64,000 nt of DNA from Streptomyces caatingaensis (lineage in GTDB: Bacteria; Actinomycetota; Actinomycetes; Streptomycetales; Streptomycetaceae). Of this stretch, positions 52,649 through 64,000 are shown one piece after another; position 1 is the stretch's first letter; every line of letters begins with the position of its first letter. A program made the position numbers and the translations under genes. The stretch lies in the NCBI RefSeq assembly GCF_001187435.1, contig NZ_LFXA01000004.1, positions 67,001 through 131,000 of the forward strand. Direction: 5' to 3'. The notes beneath the pieces were generated by a model. That model did not search any database, was not told the DNA's origin, and saw only the letters and a program-made list of their open reading frames with translations.

Positions 52649-52984
52649 TCAGATCTCCCCGCGGAGCTTGGCGAGTGCCTCGGCGAGGATCGCCTCGCCG
52701 TCCGCGTCGCTGCGCCGCTCCCTGACGTACGCGAGGTGCGTCTTGTAGGGCTCGGTGCGCGGGGGGTCCGGCGGGTTGTCCCGGTCCTGGCCGGCCGGGA
52801 AGCCGCAGCGCGGGCAGTCCCAGGTGTCCGGGACCTGCGCGTCACTGGCGAAGCTCGGCTGCGTCTCGTGCCCGTTGGAGCACCAGAAGGAGATGCGCAG
52901 GCGCGGGGCCGACTCGCCCCGCTCCGCTTCCCCCATCGGCCCCGCCCCGACCCGGCTTCCCCGGATCGCGTTGCCACTTGCCAC
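52649..52984 (-). CDS. rbpA: RbpA-family RNA polymerase-binding protein
   Basis: This protein of 111 residues contains NAIRGSRVGAGPMGEAERGE and the APRLRISFWCSNGHE zinc half-site. The second half-site is CPRCGFPAG, and the C-terminal basic helix region is RTEPYKTHLAYVRERRS followed by ILAEALAKLRGEI. RbpA binds sigma factors and stabilises open complexes in actinobacteria. The usual RbpA is more acidic and keeps PKPxRTHWDMLLERRS; here the wording is PRTEPYKTHLAYVRERRS. So this is probably the divergent paralogue near secG and not the main RbpA. GTG 52984 has AGGGAG upstream. Confidence 0.8.
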   Translation of the reverse strand: MASGNAIRGSRVGAGPMGEAERGESAPRLRISFWCSNGHETQPSFASDAQVPDTWDCPRCGFPAGQDRDNPPDPPRTEPYKTHLAYVRERRSDADGEAILAEALAKLRGEI

Positions 52985-53142
52985 GGTCGTAACTCCCTGC
53001 GTGATGGTGCGGCGGAGCGTGACAGTCCGCTCCGCTGCGAGCGCCCCAGTCTACGGAAGGCCCAACGCGCGTCCAGCGGCAGGAGTTACACGGCCGGCCG
53101 CGCGGCGCGGGTTCCATCATAGGCCGCGGGTACGACGGAGCG

Positions 53143-53373
53143 TCAGCTGTCGAGCTTCATCAGCACGCCGAGCACGACGATGCAGGCGAACCACAGCAGG
53201 CCCACCACGATGGTGATCCGGTCGAGGTTGCGCTCGGCGACCGAGGACCCGCCGACGGACGACTGCATGCCGCCGCCGAACATGTCGGACAGGCCGCCGC
53301 CCTTCCCCTTGTGCATGAGCACCAGCATCATCATCAGCAGGCTGAAGACGATGAGGGCGATCGAGAACGCCAT
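53143..53373 (-). CDS. secG: preprotein translocase subunit SecG
   Basis: This protein of 76 residues has two membrane segments (AFSIALIVFSLLMMMLVLMH and ITIVVGLLWFACIVVLGVLM). The conserved loop between them is KGKGGGLSDMFGGGMQSSVG followed by GSSVAERNLDRIT. It is part of the SecYEG translocon. ATG 53373 is used; GTG 53379 two codons earlier is equally possible. No Shine-Dalgarno is clear. It follows tpiA after a strong hairpin in the conserved gap-pgk-tpiA-secG order. Confidence 0.95.
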   Translation of the reverse strand: MAFSIALIVFSLLMMMLVLMHKGKGGGLSDMFGGGMQSSVGGSSVAERNLDRITIVVGLLWFACIVVLGVLMKLDS

Positions 53374-53417
53374 GACCACTGGTGGACCAACTCTCTCGGA
53401 CTGTTGACGAACGGATG

Positions 53418-53456
53418 CGGGGCCGGCCCCGGCGGAAACCGCCGGTCCCGGCCCCG
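53418..53456. terminator. 18-bp hairpin between tpiA and secG
   Basis: Arms 53418-53435 and 53439-53456 pair with two mismatches around AAA. It follows tpiA on the minus strand and either ends or attenuates the glycolytic transcript before secG. Confidence 0.75.
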
Positions 53457-53503
53457 ACAGGGTACGACGGGCGGCGCCCGTCGGCACAGCGCTACCGGTG
53501 GGA

Positions 53504-54280
<777 letters not shown>

Positions 54281-54286
54281 GGTGTT

Positions 54287-55498
54287 TCAGTCCTCCAGAG
54301 CGGCGAGGCCGGGGAGCGTCTTGCCCTCGAGGTACTCGAGGCTGGCGCCGCCACCGGTCGAGATGTGGCCGAAAGCGTTTTCGTCGAAGCCCAGGGTGCG
54401 CACGGCGGCGGCGGAGTCGCCACCACCGACGACGGTGAAACCGGGCGAGTCGAGCAGGCCCTGGGCGACGGCCTTGGTGCCGTTCGCGTAGTCGGGGTGC
54501 TCGAAGACGCCCATGGGGCCGTTCCAGAACACCGTCCCGGCGTCGGCGAGCTTCGAGGCGTACAGCTCACGGGTCTTGGGGCCGATGTCGAGCCCCTCCT
54601 TGTCCGCCGGGATGGCGTCGGAGGCGACGACGTCGGGGTTGGCCGGGGCCTTGGTCTTCAGGTCCGGGAACTCGGCGGAGACCAGGACGTCGACGGGGAG
54701 GACGAACTCCACGCCGCGCTTCTCGGCCTCGGCCAGGTACTCCAGGCACGTCGCCTTCTGGTCCTCCTGGAGCAGCGAGATGCCGACCTCGTGGCCCTTG
54801 GCGGCCAGGAAGGTGTACGACATGCCGCCGCCGATGAGGATGCGGTCGGCCTTCTTCAGCAGGTTGTCGATGACGCCCAGCTTGTCGGAGACCTTGGCGC
54901 CGCCCAGCACGACCACGTACGGCCGCCGGACGTCCTCGGTGAGCTTCTTCAGGACGCCGACCTCGGTGGCGATCAGGTCGCCGGCGGCGTGCGGGAGCCG
55001 CTTGGGGAGGTCGAAGACCGAGGCGTGCTTGCGGTGCACGGCACCGAAGCCGTCGCCGACGTAGAGGTCGGCCAGCGCCGCGAGGGCGTCGGCGAAGGCG
55101 CCGCGCTCCGCGTCGTCCTTGCTGGTCTCGCCCGCGCTGAAACGGAGGTTCTCCAGCAGCGTGACCTCGCCGTTCGCCAGGGCGGCGACGGTGGCCTTCG
55201 CGCTGTCGCCGACCGTGTCGGTGGCGAACGAGACGTCCTTGCCCAGGAGCTCGCCGAGCCGCTTCGCGGCCGGGGCCAGGGAGAACTGCGGGTCCGGGGC
55301 GCCCTTGGGGCGGCCCAGGTGGGAGGCCACGATCACCTTGGCGCCCGCCGCGGCGAGCTTGGCGATCGTGGGCGCGACGGCACGGATGCGGCCGTCGTCG
55401 GTGATGGTCGTGCCGTCGAGCGGGACGTTGAGGTCGGCGCGGACGAAGACCCGCTTGCCCTCGACGCCGCCCTCGATGAGTTCGTCGATCGTCTTCAT
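54287..55498 (-). CDS. pgk: phosphoglycerate kinase
   Basis: This protein of 403 residues has RVFVRADLNVPLDG, VIVASHLGRPKGAPD, LLENLRFSAGETSKD, VVLGGAKVSDKLGVIDNLL, VFWNGPMGVFEHPDYANGTK and VVGGGDSAAAVRTLGFDE. It is the complete two-domain kinase. ATG 55498 was chosen over an upstream in-frame start (55534) because the conserved MKTIDELIEGG begins there. It is second in the gap-pgk-tpiA operon. Confidence 0.97.
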   Translation of the reverse strand: MKTIDELIEGGVEGKRVFVRADLNVPLDGTTITDDGRIRAVAPTIAKLAAAGAKVIVASHLGRPKGAPDPQFSLAPAAKRLGELLGKDVSFATDTVGDSAKATVAALANGEVTLLENLRFSAGETSKDDAERGAFADALAALADLYVGDGFGAVHRKHASVFDLPKRLPHAAGDLIATEVGVLKKLTEDVRRPYVVVLGGAKVSDKLGVIDNLLKKADRILIGGGMSYTFLAAKGHEVGISLLQEDQKATCLEYLAEAEKRGVEFVLPVDVLVSAEFPDLKTKAPANPDVVASDAIPADKEGLDIGPKTRELYASKLADAGTVFWNGPMGVFEHPDYANGTKAVAQGLLDSPGFTVVGGGDSAAAVRTLGFDENAFGHISTGGGASLEYLEGKTLPGLAALED

Positions 55499-55536
55499 GT
55501 GGTGACTCCGGTGACTTCCGTGAGTTTCAGCCATGC

Positions 55537-55580
55537 GACGGGGCCCGTACCGCGCGTCGGTGCGCCGTACGAGCCCCGTC
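55537..55580. terminator. hairpin in the gap-pgk intercistronic region
   Basis: GACGGGGC (55537-55544) with GCCCCGTC (55573-55580), extended inward by CGTAC/GTACG, forms a stem between gap and pgk on the minus strand. It may terminate part of the gap transcript, or protect its 3' end, allowing more gap than pgk. Confidence 0.6.
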
Positions 55581-55596
55581 CCTTACAACGCCCGTG

Positions 55597-59705
<4,109 letters not shown>

Positions 59706-59804
59706 GAACCCCCCATGCCGTTGTCCGTCCCGTGCGATGACGGACGCAAGGCTTGCGACGGCCCATGACCATGTCAATAGGGCACGCTTCCAACCGGACG
59801 ACGG

Positions 59805-59836
59805 CGCCCCCGGCGGCCGAAGGGCCGCCGGGGGCG
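59805..59836. terminator. 14-bp perfect hairpin after whiA
   Basis: Arms 59805-59818 and 59823-59836 surround GAAG. It lies 33 bases beyond the whiA stop on the minus strand, at the end of the rapZ-yvcK-whiA transcript. Confidence 0.85.
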
Positions 59837-59868
59837 GTTCACCCGGTTGGCTCCCCTCAGGGGTGAGG

Positions 59869-60888
59869 TCAGCCGGCCATGTCCTTGACGAGGCCGGCGA
59901 CGACGTCCTCGGGGAGGTCGGCCAGCTCGGAGAGGTTGGACTCGGTGCCCGGGATGCCCAGGTCCTGGGCGCGCTTGTCGGCCATGGCCAGCAGCCGGCG
60001 GATGCGGCCGGCGACGGCGTCCTTGGTCAGCGGCGGGTCGGCGAGGGCGCCCAGCTCCTCCAGCGAGGCCTGCTTGTGCTCCATGCGCAGCCGCCCGGCG
60101 GCGGCGAGGTGCTCGGGCACCTCCTCGCCGAGGATCTCCAGGGCCCGCTGGACCCGGGCCCCGGCCGCGACCGCGGCGCGGGCCGAGCGGCGCAGATTGG
60201 CGTCGTCGAAATTGGCCAGCCGGTTGGCCGTGGCGCGCACCTCGCGGCGCATGCGCCGCTCCTCCCACGCCAGGACGGACTCGTGGGCGCCGAGGCGGGT
60301 GAGCAGCGCGCCGATGGCGTCGCCGTCGCGGACGACGACCCGGTCCACCCCGCGGACCTCGCGGGCCTTGGCCGCGATCTGCAGCCGGCGGGCCGCGCCG
60401 ACCAGGGCGAGGGCCGCCTCGGGGCCGGGGCAGGTGACCTCCAGGGAGGACGAGCGGCCGGGCTCGGTCAGCGAGCCGTGCGCGAGGAAGGCGCCCCGCC
60501 AGGCGGCCTCGGCGTCGCAGGTGGCGCCGGAGACGACCTGCGGCGGCAGGCCGCGGATCGGCCGGCCGCGGCCGTCGACCAGGCCGGTCTGGCGGGCCAG
60601 CTGGTCACCGCCCGCCACCACCCGCACCACGTACCGGCTGCCGCGGCGCAGCCCGCCGGGGGCCATCACCACCAGGTCGGACGCGTGTCCGAAGATCTCC
60701 AGGATGTCCTTGCGGAGGCGCCGGGCGGCGATTCCGGTGTCGAGCTCCGCCTCGATCACGATGCGGCCGCTGACGAGGTGCAGTCCGCCGGCGAACCGCA
60801 GGATCGCCGAGACCTCCGCCTTCCTGCAGCAGGTCCGGGTGACGGGGAGCCGGGAGATCTCGTCCTTCACCGCTGCCGTCATCGCCAT
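59869..60888 (-). CDS. whiA: sporulation regulator WhiA
   Basis: This protein of 339 residues contains the LAGLIDADG-like N-terminal domain ([51 protein letters not shown]) and the C-terminal helix-turn-helix ([20 protein letters not shown]). In Streptomyces, WhiA works with WhiB to activate division and sporulation genes. ATG 60888 and ATG 60882 both fit; the first matches [11 protein letters not shown]. It overlaps yvcK by 10 bases. The very C-terminus ([20 protein letters not shown]) may be longer than in model species. Confidence 0.96.
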   Translation of the reverse strand: MAMTAAVKDEISRLPVTRTCCRKAEVSAILRFAGGLHLVSGRIVIEAELDTGIAARRLRKDILEIFGHASDLVVMAPGGLRRGSRYVVRVVAGGDQLARQTGLVDGRGRPIRGLPPQVVSGATCDAEAAWRGAFLAHGSLTEPGRSSSLEVTCPGPEAALALVGAARRLQIAAKAREVRGVDRVVVRDGDAIGALLTRLGAHESVLAWEERRMRREVRATANRLANFDDANLRRSARAAVAAGARVQRALEILGEEVPEHLAAAGRLRMEHKQASLEELGALADPPLTKDAVAGRIRRLLAMADKRAQDLGIPGTESNLSELADLPEDVVAGLVKDMAG

Positions 60889-61925
60889 GGGCCGATCCTT
60901 CCATGCATCCGAAAAATACGGTCGTACGCGGCGGCCAACAGCTCCGGATCGTGCGTAGCGGAACTCCCCTGCGCGGCGACCGGCGCCAGCTCGACCGCGG
61001 CGCCGAGCCGCTTGGCGGCGTCGCACAGGCTCTCGCGGTCGGGCACGGCGGCCTCGTCGGCCAGCACCACGTCCAGGGCGAGTTTAGGGGCGTGTCGGGC
61101 CAAAACCTCCAAATGACGCTGCGGGGAGAAGCCCTCGGTTTCGCCGGGCTGGGGGGCGAGGTTCAGCGAGAGGACCCGGCGGGCCTTGGTCTGCTGGAGC
61201 GCGTCGAGCAGCTCGGGGACGAGCAGGTGCGGGATGACCGAGGAGAACCAGGAGCCGGGGCCGAGCACCACCCAGTCCGCGTCGAGGACGGCCTCGACGG
61301 CCTCGGGGACGGCCGGCGGGTCCTCCGGGACGACGTGGACGGACTGCACCTCGCCGGGGGTGAGGGCGACGGTGGCCTGGCCGCGGACGGTGCTGACGGC
61401 CTCCGGCACGGCCGGGTCGTGGCCGCGGACGAGGGCCTGGAGCTCCAGCGGGACGGCGGACATGGGCAGCACCCGGCCGTGCGCGCCGAGCAGCTTGCCG
61501 ACCAGGTCGAGGGCCTGGACGTGGTCGCCGAGCTGCTCCCAGAGGGCGACGATCAGCAGGTTGCCGACGGCGTGGCCGTGCATGTCGCCGTGGCTCTCGA
61601 AGCGGTGCTGGATGACGCGCGCCCAGGTCTGGCCCCAGTCGTCGTCGCCGCACAGGGCGGCGAGGGCCTTGCGCAGGTCGCCGGGGGGCAGCACGCCGAG
61701 CTCGTCGCGGAGCCGGCCGCTGGAGCCGCCGTCGTCGGCGACGGTGACGACCGCCGTGAGGTCGCCGGTGATGCGGCGCAGCGCGGCGAGCGAGGCCGAC
61801 AGCCCGCGGCCGCCGCCGAGGGCGACGACCTTGGGCTGGGTGCGGCGCCGGTGGCTGCGCGCGGCGCCGCGCGCGCCGGGGACGAGCCGGCGCACGCGGC
61901 GCATCCGGAAACTGCGGGCGGTCAC
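60879..61925 (-). CDS. yvcK: YvcK-family gluconeogenesis/cell-wall regulator
   Basis: This protein of 348 residues has the CofD-like fold: [89 protein letters not shown]. YvcK binds UDP-GlcNAc and affects morphology in Bacillus. The basic N-terminus ([20 protein letters not shown]) is an extension. GTG 61925 overlaps the rapZ stop by 4 bases (GTGA). It is in the conserved rapZ-yvcK-whiA order. Confidence 0.95.
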   Translation of the reverse strand: MTARSFRMRRVRRLVPGARGAARSHRRRTQPKVVALGGGRGLSASLAALRRITGDLTAVVTVADDGGSSGRLRDELGVLPPGDLRKALAALCGDDDWGQTWARVIQHRFESHGDMHGHAVGNLLIVALWEQLGDHVQALDLVGKLLGAHGRVLPMSAVPLELQALVRGHDPAVPEAVSTVRGQATVALTPGEVQSVHVVPEDPPAVPEAVEAVLDADWVVLGPGSWFSSVIPHLLVPELLDALQQTKARRVLSLNLAPQPGETEGFSPQRHLEVLARHAPKLALDVVLADEAAVPDRESLCDAAKRLGAAVELAPVAAQGSSATHDPELLAAAYDRIFRMHGRIGPWR

Positions 61926-62854
61926 TCGCGCCCCATGTCCCGGTGGACGACGACGGTTTCGACACCCTCCGAGACGAGGCGGTGGGCGAGCTTCTCGGAC
62001 ATGGCGACCGAGCGGTGCTTGCCGCCGGTGCAGCCGACGGCGATGGTCACGTAGCGCTTGCCCTCGCGGCGGTAGCCGGCGGCGATGAGCTGGAGCAGCT
62101 CGGTGTAGCGGTCGAGGAACTCCTTGGCGCCGGGCTGGTTGAAGACGTAGCCCGAGACCTCCTCGTTGAGGCCGGTGAAGGGGCGCAGCTCCGGGACCCA
62201 GTGGGGGTTGGGCAGGAAGCGGCAGTCGACGACGAGGTCGGCGTCGACGGGGAGGCCGTACTTGTAGCCGAAGGACATGACGGTGGCCCGCAGCTCGGGC
62301 TCCTCCTCGCCGGCGAACTGGGCGTCCATCTTGGCGCGCAGCTCGTGGACATTGAGGCTGGAGGTGTCGATGACGAGGTCGGCGTCGCCGCGCAGCTCGC
62401 GCAGGAGGTCGCGCTCGGCGGCGATGCCGTCGACGATGCGGCCGGAGCCCTGGAGGGGGTGCGGGCGGCGCACGGACTCGAAGCGGCGCACGAGGGCGTC
62501 GTCGGACGCCTCCAGGAAGATCACGCGCCGCTTGACCTTCTTGGCGGCCAGGTCGGCGAGGGATTCGCGGAGGTTGTCGAAGAAGCGCCGGCCGCGGACG
62601 TCGACGACCACGGCGATGCGGGCGACGTTGCCCTGGGAGCGGGCGCCGAGGTCGACCATGGTGGGGATGAGGGCGGGCGGCAGGTTGTCGACGACGAACC
62701 AGCCGAGGTCCTCCAGGCACTTGGCGGCGGTGCTGCGGCCCGCCCCCGACATGCCGGAGATGATCACCAGCTCGGGGATGCCCGCCGCCTCGCCCGTCGT
62801 GTCCGCCGTGGTGGCCGTACTCACCTGTGCTCCGTCCCGCTCGCTGTCGTTCAT
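61922..62854 (-). CDS. rapZ: RapZ/YvcJ-type nucleotide-binding protein
   Basis: This protein of 310 residues has Walker A GMSGAGRSTAAKCLEDLGW (Arg in place of the usual Lys, common in actinobacteria), VVDNLPPALIPTMVDLG, VIFLEASDDALVRRFESVRR and the C-terminal CTGGKHRSVAMSEKLAHRL. In E. coli RapZ guides RNase E to GlmZ; the actinobacterial role is less clear. It has an N-terminal extension with Thr/Ala. ATG 62854 is used. It lies 169 bases downstream of uvrC. Confidence 0.95.
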   Translation of the reverse strand: MNDSERDGAQVSTATTADTTGEAAGIPELVIISGMSGAGRSTAAKCLEDLGWFVVDNLPPALIPTMVDLGARSQGNVARIAVVVDVRGRRFFDNLRESLADLAAKKVKRRVIFLEASDDALVRRFESVRRPHPLQGSGRIVDGIAAERDLLRELRGDADLVIDTSSLNVHELRAKMDAQFAGEEEPELRATVMSFGYKYGLPVDADLVVDCRFLPNPHWVPELRPFTGLNEEVSGYVFNQPGAKEFLDRYTELLQLIAAGYRREGKRYVTIAVGCTGGKHRSVAMSEKLAHRLVSEGVETVVVHRDMGRE

Positions 62855-63023
62855 GAGTTGTCCCCCGTTCTGCCGGCGGGGCCGTGGTCGCGGCCCCGGG
62901 TGTCCGGCCTTCCTTCGGATCTGCCTCTGATCTTCCCAGGGCCTTCGGCCCGTGCGGGGAAGGGAGGAGGCTCCGCGCCCGCGCGCGCCGGGGCGGCTCC
63001 CCGGTCCGCGCGGCCGGTCTCCA

Positions 63024-64000
63024 TCATCCCTCGGTCCCGTCCAGGATCTCGCCCGTCGCGGTGTTGACCGCGGGGGCGGGCGGTGCGCTCGCGGCCAGGG
63101 CCGCGGCGACGGACTCGGCGGTCCGGCGGCCGACGCCGGGGACCTCGCAGAGCTGCTCGACGGTGGCCGTCCGCAGCTTCTTGACCGAGCCGAAGTGCTT
63201 GAGCAGCGCCTGCTTGCGGGTCTCGCCGAGGCCGGCGACCGCGTCGAGCGGCGACGCCTTCATCGTCCGCGTCCGCTTGCCGCGCTGGTAGGCGATGGCG
63301 AAGCGGTGCGCCTCGTCGCGGACGCGCTGGAGCAGGTAGAGGCCCTCGCTGGTGCGGGGCAAGACGACGGGGTCGTCCTCGTCGGGCAGCCAGACCTCCT
63401 CCAGGCGCTTGGCGAGGCCGCAGACGGCGACGTCCGCGACGCCAAGCTCGTCGAGGGCGCGGCGGGCGGCGGCCACCTGGGGCTGTCCGCCGTCGACGAC
63501 GACGAGCTGCGGGGGGTAGGCGAAGCGCTTGGGGCGGCCGTCGTCGTCGCGGTTGCCGTCCTCGGCGGCCTCCTCGACGGCCCACTCCCCCGTCTTCCGC
63601 CGCTCCGCGAGATAGCGGCGGAAGCGGCGGGAGACGACCTCGTGCATGGAGCGGACGTCGTCCTGCCCCGCGAAGCTCTTGATCTGGAAGCGGCGGTACT
63701 CGCTCTTGCGGGCCAGGCCGTCCTCGAAGACGACCATGGAGGCCACGACGTCCTGCCCCTGGAGGTGGGAGATGTCGAAGCACTCGATGCGCAGCGGCGC
63801 CGACTCCAGGCCGAGGGCCTCGGCGATCTCCTCCAGGGCGCGGGAGCGGGTGGTGAGGTCGGAGGCGCGCCTGGTCTTGTGCAGCGCGAGCGCCTGCTGG
63901 GCGTTGCGCTGGACGGTGGCCATCAGGTCCTTCTTGTCGCCGCGCTGGGGGACGCGCAGGTCGACGCGGGAGCCGCGGCGGCCGGCGAGCCACTCGGCGA
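63024..64000 (-). CDS. uvrC: excinuclease ABC subunit C, C-terminal part (5' end outside window)
   Basis: The frame is open to the window edge, so about 325 C-terminal residues are visible. They include [20 protein letters not shown] (catalytic Asp of the RNase H-like endonuclease), [19 protein letters not shown] (second Asp), [15 protein letters not shown] and the C-terminal helix-hairpin-helix pairs ([33 protein letters not shown]). UvrC makes both incisions in nucleotide excision repair. An insertion ([14 protein letters not shown]) before the second Asp is typical of actinobacteria. Confidence 0.96.
   Translation of the reverse strand, partial: AEWLAGRRGSRVDLRVPQRGDKKDLMATVQRNAQQALALHKTRRASDLTTRSRALEEIAEALGLESAPLRIECFDISHLQGQDVVASMVVFEDGLARKSEYRRFQIKSFAGQDDVRSMHEVVSRRFRRYLAERRKTGEWAVEEAAEDGNRDDDGRPKRFAYPPQLVVVDGGQPQVAAARRALDELGVADVAVCGLAKRLEEVWLPDEDDPVVLPRTSEGLYLLQRVRDEAHRFAIAYQRGKRTRTMKASPLDAVAGLGETRKQALLKHFGSVKKLRTATVEQLCEVPGVGRRTAESVAAALAASAPPAPAVNTATGEILDGTEG

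Overview
The window is chromosomal DNA of a Streptomyces or a very close relative. The GC content is very high, GTG and TTG starts are common, and several genes look leaderless. The gene content is typical: whiA with yvcK, rapZ and uvrC; opcA in the pentose-phosphate operon; a SufR-SUF operon; and many small streptomycete proteins of unknown function. There is no prophage, insertion sequence, CRISPR array, rRNA or tRNA that I can see. The genes at both ends (a TPR regulator and uvrC) run off the window.

Positions 1-29,150 are mostly accessory or lineage-specific. They hold a TPR regulator with two small followers, a CobC-like aminotransferase, an amidohydrolase, an O-methyltransferase, a two-domain TerD protein with a Gln/Tyr-rich partner, a luciferase-like monooxygenase, a secreted C1 peptidase and an AraC regulator. 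Next come an acyltransferase, a DUF4429/SHOCT protein and a 1.2 kb stretch without a convincing gene. After that are a COG3044-type ATPase, a convergent two-component pair, several secreted or lipoprotein genes, a secreted endonuclease/phosphatase-fold protein, dapA, a tetR-membrane protein-monooxygenase operon and an S8 protease.

Positions 29,300-43,750 hold dapD, a translationally coupled tiny-ORF/Cys-rich pair, and an agmatine deiminase broken by one extra base. A tightly overlapping SUF operon follows on the minus strand (sufR-sufB-sufD-Rieske-sufC-sufS-sufU-sufT-like). Divergent from it is an ABC-2 transporter whose ATPase and permease are separated by three perfect or near-perfect 89-bp repeats, each carrying its own Shine-Dalgarno and ATGA stop/start. 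Then come ctaA and ctaB for heme A synthesis.

Positions 44,190-64,000 are a dense central-carbon block. tkt-tal-zwf-opcA-pgl form a plus-strand pentose-phosphate operon. The minus strand carries pgi, an RbpA-family gene, secG, and gap-pgk-tpiA. A large secreted M14 carboxypeptidase separates gap from the uvrC-rapZ-yvcK-whiA cluster. Strong perfect hairpins lie between most transcription units here.

The most unusual items are the 89-bp stop/start relay repeat (40093-40392), the nine-copy heptanucleotide repeat upstream of the terD-like gene (5516-5578), the single-base frameshift in the agmatine deiminase gene, and several dyads placed like operators.
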